A stretch of DNA of 64,000 nucleotides. Origin: Candidatus Omnitrophota bacterium (GTDB lineage Bacteria; Omnitrophota; Gorgyraeia; Velamenicoccales; Velamenicoccaceae). Position numbers and translations under genes: made by a program. Each line of letters starts with the position of its first letter. The first letter of the stretch is position 1. Below are positions 41,595 through 49,168 of this stretch, one piece after another. The stretch is taken from NCBI GenBank assembly GCA_016235185.1, contig JACRLT010000003.1:1-64000 (forward strand). Reading direction: 5' to 3'. The notes under the pieces are model-generated. The model did not search any database and was not told the DNA's origin. It was given only the letters and a program-made list of their open reading frames with translations.

Positions 41595-43052
41595 CCATTT
41601 AGGAAATTGCAAGGAAAATGTGTTCGCCTCGCTTCGCTCGGCGACTAACTTGTATTCAATTTTGGGGGTAAAAACGAATTCACGATTTCGCAAAATATGG
41701 TTCGAGCCGATGTTTTTCAGAAATGTTGGCAATTCGGAAAGATTTTCTGTCTCAACGAGATTAGCGGCTTGATTTAAGGATTTTACGAACTCACGAGCCG
41801 GTTCGAGCCAAGACAACCCTTTTGTCTCAAAGTCGCTAATTTTTTCACTCAACGACATTTTTTCGGAAATCAAACTTTGTTTTTTGGCGGCGTATTCTTC
41901 TGTGGATAAAGCGTCGGCAAGATATATGTCCAACAATTTTAGAAGTTTGGTTTCAATACTTGCTAATTGCTCTTTCAAAACGCTAATCTCGCTTTGCGCG
42001 TCCTCTCTCGCTTTATCCTGTTCACTATCCAACGCCGCCAAAACTTTTTCGGTGTCTTGGCTCGATAAAGAAACTTTTTGAAGAAAACTTTTGATTTGTT
42101 CGGTTAGTACTTCTTCTCGGAGATAATGCTTTTCTTGGCAAGGACCTTTCTTGCGAGTACAGCGATAATAGTTATGACCCTTTTGTCTTTCGGCAGTAAT
42201 TGAACAACCACACGAAGCGCATTTGAGAAGGCCAAGAAAAGCAAAATTATTTTTGTGAGATTCCTGTACTTTACCTCGTTTACTCATCACTTCTTGGCAT
42301 GTATCAAAAAGTTTCTTTGAAATTAACGGCTCGTGTTGTCCCTCAAAAATTTCCCCTTTCCACTTCATCAATCCAAGATAGAAAATATTTTGTAGATTTT
42401 TCTGAATATTGGCGATGACGAGTGGTTTTCCGAGATTACCACGCAGACCTTTTTCCTCGCACCAATTTGCGAGAGAGTGAAGTGTATACGCTCCGGTGGC
42501 GTACATTTCAAACATTTTGCGGACTTTCGGTGCTTTCTCACTATCAACATCAACACCGCGAGTTTTAGCGTTGTTTAGGTAGCCCACTGGAGCCCAACCG
42601 GGCCATGTACCATTTCGTATTTTCTGTCGCAAACCTCGCTTCACATTCTCTCGCAAATTATCTACAAAATATTTTGATTGCCCGAAAGCGATATTTAACA
42701 TGAACAACCCTTGTGGTGTTGGTTCAAACCAAAAGGTGGGAAATTTGAGGGACTTAATCAAGCCGCGATCTACAAGGTGAATAATCTTTCCGCCGTCTAC
42801 CGAATTTCTCGCCAACCTATCGGGGTGCCACGAGATTATTCCGTCCGCTTTTCCGGCTTCGAGAATTGCCAACATTTCTGCGAATTTCATTCGGCCGGGT
42901 TCTTTTGCGGTTTTGGCCTCGCAAAGCGAGGCGACAATTTCAAGTTTTTCTTTGGCGGCATACTCTTGCAACTCTACGAGTTGCGCTTCAATCGAAAGCA
43001 CTTGTCTGTCGTCTTCCTCTGTAGATTTTCTTGCGTAAAGTATGTATTTCAT
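41586..43052 (-). CDS. Serine recombinase of Patescibacteria character
   Basis: A 488-residue large serine recombinase: resolvase N-terminus YILYARKSTEEDDRQVLSIEAQ with catalytic Ser near residue 10, WHPDRLARNSVDGG, a recombinase domain (GWAPVGYLNNAKTRG; IANIQKNLQNIFYLGLMKWKGE), the zinc ribbon LKCASCGC...RCTRKKGPC, and a coiled coil (about 340-420). The C-terminus (RNREFVFTPKIEYKLVAERSEAN) is one I associate with Patescibacteria recombinases. The stop codon lies within the duplicated tRNA-Arg end. A 71-bp inverted copy of its 3' coding end lies just upstream of its start. Intact, so it may be active. Confidence 0.9.
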   Translation of the reverse strand: MKYILYARKSTEEDDRQVLSIEAQLVELQEYAAKEKLEIVASLCEAKTAKEPGRMKFAEMLAILEAGKADGIISWHPDRLARNSVDGGKIIHLVDRGLIKSLKFPTFWFEPTPQGLFMLNIAFGQSKYFVDNLRENVKRGLRQKIRNGTWPGWAPVGYLNNAKTRGVDVDSEKAPKVRKMFEMYATGAYTLHSLANWCEEKGLRGNLGKPLVIANIQKNLQNIFYLGLMKWKGEIFEGQHEPLISKKLFDTCQEVMSKRGKVQESHKNNFAFLGLLKCASCGCSITAERQKGHNYYRCTRKKGPCQEKHYLREEVLTEQIKSFLQKVSLSSQDTEKVLAALDSEQDKAREDAQSEISVLKEQLASIETKLLKLLDIYLADALSTEEYAAKKQSLISEKMSLSEKISDFETKGLSWLEPAREFVKSLNQAANLVETENLSELPTFLKNIGSNHILRNREFVFTPKIEYKLVAERSEANTFSLQFPKWCA

Positions 43053-43389
43053 ATTGTTATTTGATTAAGAATTAAAAAATTTTCTTCCCCCAAAATGCGA
43101 AATCGTGAATTCGTTTTTACCCCCAAAATTGAATACAAGTTAGTCGCCGAGCGAAGCGAGGCGAACCAAAACTCTTTGACTTTTCCTACGTGGTGCAGTA
43201 TTCTTGAATTAGTCCGAACGCATTTCGCCGCCTGCGGCGGCGAGGAAGTCCCCTCGCGAAAATTCGGAAAGGCGGCGGAGCCGCACCGCTCAAAACCGCA
43301 AAAGAACCCGGAGAAAAACATCGGCTCGAACCATATTTTAATTTTGGGGGAAGAAAATTTCTAATCATAAGACCGAAAATTAATTTTTA
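43053..43389. repeat. Inverted-repeat region with a second recombinase C-terminus
   Basis: Holds 43096-43166, a 71-bp perfect inverted copy of the recombinase end at 41622-41692, encoding on the plus strand MRNREFVFTPKIEYKL...SEANQNSL (a variant tail). 20-bp perfect inverted repeats AAATTTTCTTCCCCCAAAAT (43077-43096) and ATTTTGGGGGAAGAAAATTT (43341-43360) bracket it. 43194-43290 is one arm of a 97-bp inverted pair with 43969-44065. There is no complete gene. Confidence 0.85.
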
Positions 43390-43926
43390 ATGAATAATAT
43401 GAACCAAAAAGGATTTGCAAATATTATTTTAGTAGTTGTAATTGTCCTACTTGTAGGTACAGTTGGATATTTTGTATTTGTTAAAAAATCTGTAACTCCT
43501 TCAGAAACGCAACAATCTAATAAAATAGAAAGTAATTTCCAGTATAGTGAAGTCATAAAAAACAAAATCGGAATTAATGGCGGAATAATGCAAAACGCAG
43601 AAAAATCAGTCATCGTAACTATTCCTCCATTAAAACAAGAAACAGAATTTACCTTGAGTTTTAAGAAAAGTAATTTTGAAGTAAAGTCTGGCATAGGTTC
43701 ACCTGTGACAATTAGCATTTATCCCGATATAAACCTCATGGATTCCCCGACGCCGATAAATATAAAAGTAAAATATGATGCGAAATATAATTTACCAGTG
43801 CCATATTTGATTGATGAAAAAAATAAGTTGCATGTGGTAGATATAGGAGGGCTAGATAAAGAAAATCATTATCTTACAATGTACACATTTCACGGCGGTG
43901 ATTACTCTTGGATTTATGCGAATTAA
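43390..43926 (+). CDS. Membrane-anchored protein with pilin-like N-terminus, Patescibacteria type
   Basis: A 178-residue protein. NQKGFANIILVVVIVLLVGTVGYFVFVKK is a membrane anchor of the kind very common in Parcubacteria-type proteins, with a GF junction similar to type IV pilins but no obvious prepilin Glu at +5. The rest is a beta-rich extracytoplasmic region (SVIVTIPPLKQETEFTLSF; PINIKVKYDAKYNLPVPYLID) with no family recognised. It is flanked by the 97-bp inverted repeats and looks AT-rich, so it is passenger cargo of the recombinase element. Confidence 0.7.
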   Translation: MNNMNQKGFANIILVVVIVLLVGTVGYFVFVKKSVTPSETQQSNKIESNFQYSEVIKNKIGINGGIMQNAEKSVIVTIPPLKQETEFTLSFKKSNFEVKSGIGSPVTISIYPDINLMDSPTPINIKVKYDAKYNLPVPYLIDEKNKLHVVDIGGLDKENHYLTMYTFHGGDYSWIYAN

Positions 43927-44062
43927 TAATTAAAAGAATTTGCCGCCAAAGAAAAACTTGAAATTGTCAGCGGTGCGGCTCCGCCGCCTTTCCGAATTTT
44001 CGCGGGGGGACTTCCTCGCCGCCGCAGGCGGCGAAATGCGTTCGGACTAATTCAAGAATACT
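43927..44062. repeat. Right end of the recombinase element
   Basis: 43943-43968 is an inverted copy of part of the recombinase 5' coding end (encodes AAKEKLEIV), followed by the 97-bp arm (43969-44065) that pairs with 43194-43290 with one mismatch. It stops exactly at GCA, where the second 166-bp repeat begins. Confidence 0.8.
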
Positions 44063-44228
44063 GCATGTTTAATGCTGTAGGACGAGAACCCAAGGGGTGC
44101 GGGGAGACCGTCCCCGCGCTTGCGGGGTGACAGTTACGATCCGCCGTAGGCGAAGAGTAGCGCCATAGGGGCAGAGCCCCTATGGAGAGCGAGGCGGAAG
44201 CCGAGCGAGGGTTCTAGGCCGAAGGCCG
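44063..44228. repeat. 166-bp palindrome-rich repeat, copy 2
   Basis: Same sequence as 41412-41577 apart from two substitutions (CTTT/CTTG; CAGCTAC/CAGTTAC). It is followed by CAGGTGCACC, a degraded remnant of the tRNA-Arg end (AGGCGCACC in the intact copy). Confidence 0.88.
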
Positions 44229-44241
44229 CAGGTGCACCCAT

Positions 44242-44499
44242 ATGTTCGATCTAAGCGAGGGAGGTATGGCCATCCGTACAGATAAACCTCTTGGTATCGG
44301 CACAGAGCTTGATATAACATTCCACGTCATCTTTAGAGACAGGCAATCTCCGCCTATGGAGGCCAAGGCTAGAGTTATTCATTGTATTCCTATCCCAGAA
44401 AAAAAATTATTCCGCACAGGTATCGAATTTTCGAAAATTCTGCCCGAGGATAAAAAAGAGATCGCTGCTTTGGTAAGATCGAAACCAGGAAAGAAGTAA
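44242..44499 (+). pseudogene. PilZ-domain protein, 5'-truncated
   Basis: An 85-residue frame starting MFDLSEGGMAIRTDKPLGIGTELDITFHV and continuing as the PilZ beta barrel (AKARVIHCIPIPEKKLFRTGIEFSKI). PilZ proteins bind cyclic di-GMP using an RxxxR motif just before the (D/N)xSxxG motif. Here the DLSEGG motif is the very first part and the RxxxR segment is missing because the frame upstream is the repeat. The element insertion seems to have removed the 5' end; a shortened product might be made from the ATG but would not bind c-di-GMP normally. Confidence 0.7.
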
Positions 44500-44588
44500 G
44501 AATGTGTCGTCTTAGGAGGTCCTCTTTTTCCTTTACACCCCGAGCATAATTTGCTATTATTGATTTTCGTCAAATCTATGTATTTTAC

Positions 44589-44664
44589 GGGCCGTTAGCT
44601 CAGCTGGTAGAGCAAGTGACTCTTAATCACTGGGTCGGAGGTTCGAATCCTCCACGGCTCACCA
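44589..44664 (+). tRNA. tRNA-Lys(CTT)
   Basis: Acceptor GGGCCGT/ACGGCTC (one G:T), anticodon arm AGTGA-CTCTTAA-TCACT (anticodon CTT), discriminator A at 44661 and encoded CCA 44662-44664. Positions 57-73 (44645-44661) recur at 44818-44834. Confidence 0.93.
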
Positions 44665-44834
44665 TGTTACAAGCCTTTCGGATTTATCTCGGAGGGCTTG
44701 TTTATTTGGTGAGCCCATCTGGATTCGAACCGAAGGGTGCTGGTGCGACGAATAAGTCGCACCGCTTAGCACGCCCGACGAGATGTGAGGCGGGCTGGTG
44801 GCGAGCGTAGCGAGACAGAATCCTCCACGGCTCA
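44665..44834. repeat. tRNA-Lys(CTT) tail element with 17-nt end duplication
   Basis: 153 bp (44665-44817) followed by GAATCCTCCACGGCTCA (44818-44834), identical to the tRNA-Lys end. Inside are GGTGCGAC/GTCGCACC and an antisense tRNA-like 3' end (44708-44731, complement of GGTTCGAATCC...GGGCTCACC). CAAAATTTTTTC/GAAAAATTTTG follows at 44833-44860. Confidence 0.85.
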
Positions 44835-44908
44835 AAATTTTTTCTAAAAGAAAAATTTTGATTCTGAACCCACAATAGTATTATTTTAGGGTGAAGAATC
44901 TTATTTTT

Positions 44909-44940
44909 AGCACATAGGCAATTTGCTATGTGCTTTTTTT
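44909..44940. terminator. Bidirectional terminator hairpin
   Basis: AGCACATAG/CTATGTGCT with inner CAA/TTG and a T7 run on the plus strand. It serves the tRNA-Lys side; on the minus strand it follows lpxB. Confidence 0.8.
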
Positions 44941-44961
44941 ATAGGGAGAGCCTCGGAGGGG

Positions 44962-46104
44962 TTAACCTAAAAATTTAGCTATTTCTTCAGCAGCCCGAAC
45001 GTAAGCACCCGGGATGCCCAGGGTATTTTTGAGGGCATATAACTCGGCATACATCTTCTCTTGCATCTTTTTATCCCCCAGGATCTCAAGGCTGGCCTTG
45101 GAGATCTTTTTTGCAGTTGCATCGAACTGGATAAGTTCAGGCACTATCCTTTGCCCTGCCACCACGTTCACAAGCCCAATATCCGGGATTTTTACGAATA
45201 GCTTAGCCAGGGCCCATGTCAGGAATGAAACTTTATAGATAATTATCATGGGTTTGTTCAATATTGCAGTCTCGAGCGTGGCAGTCCCCGACGCTACAAT
45301 AACCATGTTTGAGGCGTTGATTCCGTCATAAGCAGCATCATCCAGGATCTTATAAGGGAAGTCGATCTTTGAGTTATAGATTATCTCTTTGAAAATTTCT
45401 TTTCCCACGGTGGAGGCACGGCAGATAAGGAATTGTGTATCTTTTCTCTTAGAGTATATTTTTCCAGCCGCCTCCAGCATGACGGGCAGATGGTTAGTGA
45501 CTTCTTTGCTGCGGGAGCCGGGCAATAGGCCGATGGTAACATGGTTTCTTCTAAAACCAACGGAGTCAAGCAATGTATCGCGGCTTTTCACCGGCCTTAC
45601 AACGTCTAAGAGCGGATGGCCGACAAATTTCACATTGAATTTTCCGTCCCTATAAATGATCTCTTCGAACTTGAACAAGACGAGCATGAGGCCTATTGTC
45701 CTGCGGATGAAATTTATGCGTTCCCTGCCCCAGGCCCAAACCTGCGGGCTGATGAAGTAGATGACAGGGATGCCCATCTTTTTTAATTCACCTGCGAGGC
45801 GCAAATTAAAACCCGGATAATCCACAAGGATGGCAGCGTCTGGTTTTTCTATTTTTGCCTTTTCGACCAGGCCGTTGAATATCTTTTTAAAAAGCGAGTA
45901 GTGTTTAAGGATTTCTACAAAACCGACGACAGCTATCGACGTCAGGTCAAAACTGATGTCAACGCCTGCTGCTGCCATGTTCTTTCCACCCAGGCCGTAG
46001 AAGCGCGCTTGGGGACAGGTTTTTTTAAGCTGGTTTACGAGGTTAGCTGCGTGGAGGTCGCCCGATGCTTCGCCTGCTACAATAAGGATCTTTTTTGAGC
46101 TCAT
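44962..46104 (-). CDS. lpxB: Lipid-A-disaccharide synthase
   Basis: A 380-residue GT-B glycosyltransferase that condenses UDP-diacylglucosamine with lipid X. Motifs: KKILIVAGEASGDLHAANLV at the N-terminus, PQVWAWGRERI, LLPGSRSKEVTNHLPVML, and ASGTATLETAILNKPMIIIYK. It is separated from its pathway partners (lpxD-lpxI, plus strand) by the repeat and recombinase cluster, and it points the other way. The next gene upstream on the same strand is a Gfo/Idh oxidoreductase. Confidence 0.95.
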   Translation of the reverse strand: MSSKKILIVAGEASGDLHAANLVNQLKKTCPQARFYGLGGKNMAAAGVDISFDLTSIAVVGFVEILKHYSLFKKIFNGLVEKAKIEKPDAAILVDYPGFNLRLAGELKKMGIPVIYFISPQVWAWGRERINFIRRTIGLMLVLFKFEEIIYRDGKFNVKFVGHPLLDVVRPVKSRDTLLDSVGFRRNHVTIGLLPGSRSKEVTNHLPVMLEAAGKIYSKRKDTQFLICRASTVGKEIFKEIIYNSKIDFPYKILDDAAYDGINASNMVIVASGTATLETAILNKPMIIIYKVSFLTWALAKLFVKIPDIGLVNVVAGQRIVPELIQFDATAKKISKASLEILGDKKMQEKMYAELYALKNTLGIPGAYVRAAEEIAKFLG

Positions 46105-46151
46105 CTGTGTAATATTTAGCGAAATCCGCCGATGGTTCAGTGGCGGATATT

Positions 46152-47081
46152 TCAGTTAAAGTTTTTTTTGCGGATCATATCTCTTATCTTGGTAGCAAGC
46201 TTCAAGGCTTCATATGCCTCTATCCCTGATACTACGGGTTTCCTGTTGTTGCGCACGCATAAACAGAATGATTCGATCTCTTTTTTGATGGGTTCTTCTT
46301 TCTCTATAGGGATGGCCGTCTTGACAATGGATGTTTTTTCTTTTTTGTAGCAGAATGCTTCCTGCGCCTGGTAATCCAGCGAAATATAGGTGTCTTTGAG
46401 GAATATCCTGATCTTGCGCAGCGGTTCGTCCGATATGCGAGAGGCGGTCAGGTTTACCGTGCAGCCATTGGCGAAATTCAGGCGGACATTGGCGATATCC
46501 TCGAAAGGCGTAAGGACACTGACGCCTACGGCATCTATCCTGCGCAAACGCGAATGGACTAGGCCCAGGATAATATCGATATCGTGGATCATCAGGTCAA
46601 AAACAACACCGATGTCAAGGGAACGGTTTGGGAACGGGCTTAAGCGGTGGCATTCGATGAATCTGGGGTTTAAGGCCAGTTTCTGTGTGGCTAGAAATGC
46701 CGAATTGAATCTTTCTACGTGGCCGACCTGCAAGATCACTTTTTTGCGCTTGGCCAGCCGCATGAGTGTGCGGGCAGCCCTTAGGTTGTCAGTGATCGGT
46801 TTTTCAATCAAGACGTGTTTTCTGTTAAGGATGGCGTATTTGGCGATCTCAAAGTGGGTATTGGTCGGGGTAGCGATACTGACAATATCAACCAGGGGGA
46901 TCAGGCTTTTGTAATCTCCGAAGGCGCGGGTGTTGAACTGATGGGCCACGGCCGCCGCTTTATTGATGTCCGTGTCACAGACCCCAGCGAGTTTTATATG
47001 CGGGATTTCCGTATAAACCCTGGTGTGGATAGTACCAAGCCTGCCTGTTCCTATTACGCCTGCTTTTACCTCAATAGCCAT
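46152..47081 (-). CDS. Gfo/Idh/MocA-family oxidoreductase
   Basis: A 309-residue NAD(P)-dependent oxidoreductase. The Rossmann motif VKAGVIGTGRLGTIHTRVY, the LIEKPITDNL motif and HDIDIILGLVHSRLRRIDAVG in the C-terminal domain identify the family. Start at 47081 is taken from MAIEVKAGVIG; the open frame to 47159 would put a foreign 26-residue leader in front. It lies beside lpxB; in several diderms (including Omnitrophota and Chlamydiae-like lineages) a Gfo/Idh gene is found in lipid A clusters, probably acting on a UDP-sugar. Confidence 0.85.
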   Translation of the reverse strand: MAIEVKAGVIGTGRLGTIHTRVYTEIPHIKLAGVCDTDINKAAAVAHQFNTRAFGDYKSLIPLVDIVSIATPTNTHFEIAKYAILNRKHVLIEKPITDNLRAARTLMRLAKRKKVILQVGHVERFNSAFLATQKLALNPRFIECHRLSPFPNRSLDIGVVFDLMIHDIDIILGLVHSRLRRIDAVGVSVLTPFEDIANVRLNFANGCTVNLTASRISDEPLRKIRIFLKDTYISLDYQAQEAFCYKKEKTSIVKTAIPIEKEEPIKKEIESFCLCVRNNRKPVVSGIEAYEALKLATKIRDMIRKKNFN

Positions 47082-47103
47082 AAAAGCAATAGTAACAAAT
47101 ATC

Positions 47104-47132
47104 TTGAGGGATGTCAACAAGTGTGGTAGGAT
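47104..47132 (+). promoter_or_regulatory. Probable promoter for the ABC transporter
   Basis: TTGAGG (47104-47109) and TAGGAT (47127-47132), 17-bp spacing, in the divergent intergenic region. Confidence 0.5.
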
Positions 47133-47184
47133 AAAACCCTTATCAAGAAAAATAATCATAACAACTTACCAAAAAAAGGGTTTT

Positions 47185-48996
47185 GTGCCTAAAAATAAGC
47201 GTTTTTTCTTTCAGGACTACAGGGATCTTTTCCAATTTACGCGGCCCCATCTTAGGATCTTGAGTTTTGCTGTTGTCTGCATGGTGATTTCTACGATTTT
47301 TGACGGCGTTTCCATGGGGATGATAGTGCCGTTCTCGGATAAAATCCTGTCAAACAGCAAGATCGTAGTTCCTACCAAACTGCCGGCCTTTTTGGAAGAT
47401 TTTATAGCTAAGATAAATGCCATGTCCCAGCTGGACCTGCTTTACTCAATGGCTGTTTTTTTGGCTGTTTTGTTTTTTTTAAAGGGGCTTTTTACGTTTT
47501 TGCAGTCGTCTTTGATGTCAGATGTGGGCCAGAGGGTTATGCGCGATATTCGTGCGCGGCTCTATGCAAAGTTCCAGAGTTTGGATCTGGAGTATTTTTC
47601 CAGAAAACGCAGCGGAGAACTCATTTCCCGTATTACCAATGATGTGGCTATGGTTGAAAATGCGGTTTCCTATGGGTTCACGGATCTGGTTTATCAGACG
47701 CTTCAGATAATTTTGTTTTCGATCATTATCATCTTTGTTTACTGGCGGCTTGCGTTTTTTGCCCTTATTATGATCCCTTTTATTTCTATCCCTATTGTCA
47801 TGGTAGGAAAAAAATTAAGGAAATTGAGCAGGTCTACGCAGGAAAAAATGGCGGATATAAACTCTTTGCTCTATGAGACGATATCAGGGGTGCGGATCGT
47901 CCGGGCATTCGGTGCCGAGAATTATGAAGTGGATAAGTTCAAGCACCAAAACCAGGATTATTACAAGCTGAACATGAAATCTATCCGGCGCACGCTGGCT
48001 TTAGGCCCGTCGACGGAATTTTTCGGCGCTATTGGCGGGGTGCTTATTTTGCTTTACATCGGCCGCCAGGTTGTAGACGGCGTCCTTTCATTCGGGATTT
48101 TCGGGTTATTTTTGGGCTCTGTAATGATGATGATAAGGCCTTTCAAGAAGCTTAGCGCGGTCAGTGCCATCATGCAGAAGGCCTTTGCCGCATCGACAAG
48201 GATATATGAGGTGTTAGAGGTCGAGCCGAAAATTAAGGATGACGCCCGATCATGGGATCTGGCCGGCATAAAGGATGGCGTGGAGTTTAAGGGCCTCTGG
48301 TTTAAGTATGAAGAGGCCGACGTTTTAAAAGGTATTAATCTGAAGTGCCGCAGGGGAGATATTCTGGCTATTGTGGGCCCTAGCGGCGCCGGCAAGAGCA
48401 CATTAGTCGACCTTATCCCGCGTTTTTATGATCCGCAGAAGGGCGCCCTGTTGATCGACGGGCGTGATATCCGCTCATTCAATATCAAGTCTCTGCGCCG
48501 CCATATAGGCATGGTAACACAGGAGACCATTCTTTTTAATGATTCGGTAAAGGATAACATAGCCTATGGCAAAAGGGGGGCAAGCTACGATGAGATAGTC
48601 GATGCCGCCAAAAAGGCCTTTGCTCACGAGTTTATCCTGAATCTGCCGAATGGCTATGATACGTTCATAGGTGACCGCGGGGTCAAGCTTTCCGGAGGGG
48701 AGAGGCAACGCCTGGCCATTGCGAGGGCTATTTTAAAGAACCCGCCTATTTTGATCTTAGATGAGGCTACCTCACAGCTGGATACCCAGTCTGAAAGACT
48801 GGTCCAGGAGGCCTTAAACAGCCTTATACAAGGCCGGACTGTTTTTGTCATTGCACACAGGCTTTCAACTGTCAAACATGCATCTAAAATCGTGGTTATA
48901 AACGATGGGATCATTGCTGAAGAGGGGTCCCACGAGGAGTTATTGGCCCTGGGCGGGCTGTATAAACGCCTTTATGACATTCAGTTCCAGTCCTAA
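47185..48996 (+). CDS. msbA: MsbA-like lipid A flippase (ABC exporter half-transporter)
   Basis: A 603-residue fused TMD-NBD ABC exporter. Six membrane helices lie in residues 20-330 (e.g. LRILSFAVVCMVISTIFDGVS; QIILFSIIIIFVYW). The NBD has Walker A GPSGAGKSTLVDL, Q-loop, signature LSGGERQRLAIARAIL, Walker B ILILDEATSQLD, and the H-loop IAHRLST. Position beside lpxB and the Gfo/Idh gene points to lipid A-core flipping rather than drug export. GTG 47185 gives the standard N-terminus; no strong Shine-Dalgarno is present. Confidence 0.9.
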   Translation: MPKNKRFFFQDYRDLFQFTRPHLRILSFAVVCMVISTIFDGVSMGMIVPFSDKILSNSKIVVPTKLPAFLEDFIAKINAMSQLDLLYSMAVFLAVLFFLKGLFTFLQSSLMSDVGQRVMRDIRARLYAKFQSLDLEYFSRKRSGELISRITNDVAMVENAVSYGFTDLVYQTLQIILFSIIIIFVYWRLAFFALIMIPFISIPIVMVGKKLRKLSRSTQEKMADINSLLYETISGVRIVRAFGAENYEVDKFKHQNQDYYKLNMKSIRRTLALGPSTEFFGAIGGVLILLYIGRQVVDGVLSFGIFGLFLGSVMMMIRPFKKLSAVSAIMQKAFAASTRIYEVLEVEPKIKDDARSWDLAGIKDGVEFKGLWFKYEEADVLKGINLKCRRGDILAIVGPSGAGKSTLVDLIPRFYDPQKGALLIDGRDIRSFNIKSLRRHIGMVTQETILFNDSVKDNIAYGKRGASYDEIVDAAKKAFAHEFILNLPNGYDTFIGDRGVKLSGGERQRLAIARAILKNPPILILDEATSQLDTQSERLVQEALNSLIQGRTVFVIAHRLSTVKHASKIVVINDGIIAEEGSHEELLALGGLYKRLYDIQFQS

Positions 48997-49005
48997 AATT
49001 TTTAT

Positions 49006-49033
49006 TTGAAAATAAAAGCCTTTATGTTATATT
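49006..49033 (+). promoter_or_regulatory. Promoter for rpsB
   Basis: TTGAAA (49006-49011) and TATATT (49028-49033), 16-bp spacing (or TATTAT with 18 bp). Confidence 0.65.
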
Positions 49034-49048
49034 ATAGCGGAAAAATAA

Positions 49049-49160
49049 CCCTGAAATCTTACGAAAACCATGCCGTTTTCTTTATAAGATCCTGTCAGGG
49101 CGGGATACGGCAAGAGGATCGTAATTAAAGCGGGGCGCAAGCGCCGCTTGAGAAAGGAGA
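49049..49160 (+). promoter_or_regulatory. Structured leader of rpsB
   Basis: A nested stem CCCTG/CAGGG (49049-49053, 49096-49100), TCTTA/TAAGA and GAAAAC/GTTTTC with loop CATGCC, then a second hairpin AAGC..GGGCGC/GCGCC..GCTT just before the Shine-Dalgarno AAAGGAG. Probably an r-protein S2 autoregulatory leader, by analogy with known rpsB leaders of other phyla. Confidence 0.65.
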
Positions 49161-49168
49161 AAGGCAAA

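Noticed and set aside
44616-44810. Open frame of 64 codons across tRNA-Lys and its tail
   Set aside because: It translates tRNA and repeat sequence (SPSGFEPKG is a typical tRNA read-through); no ribosome-binding site.
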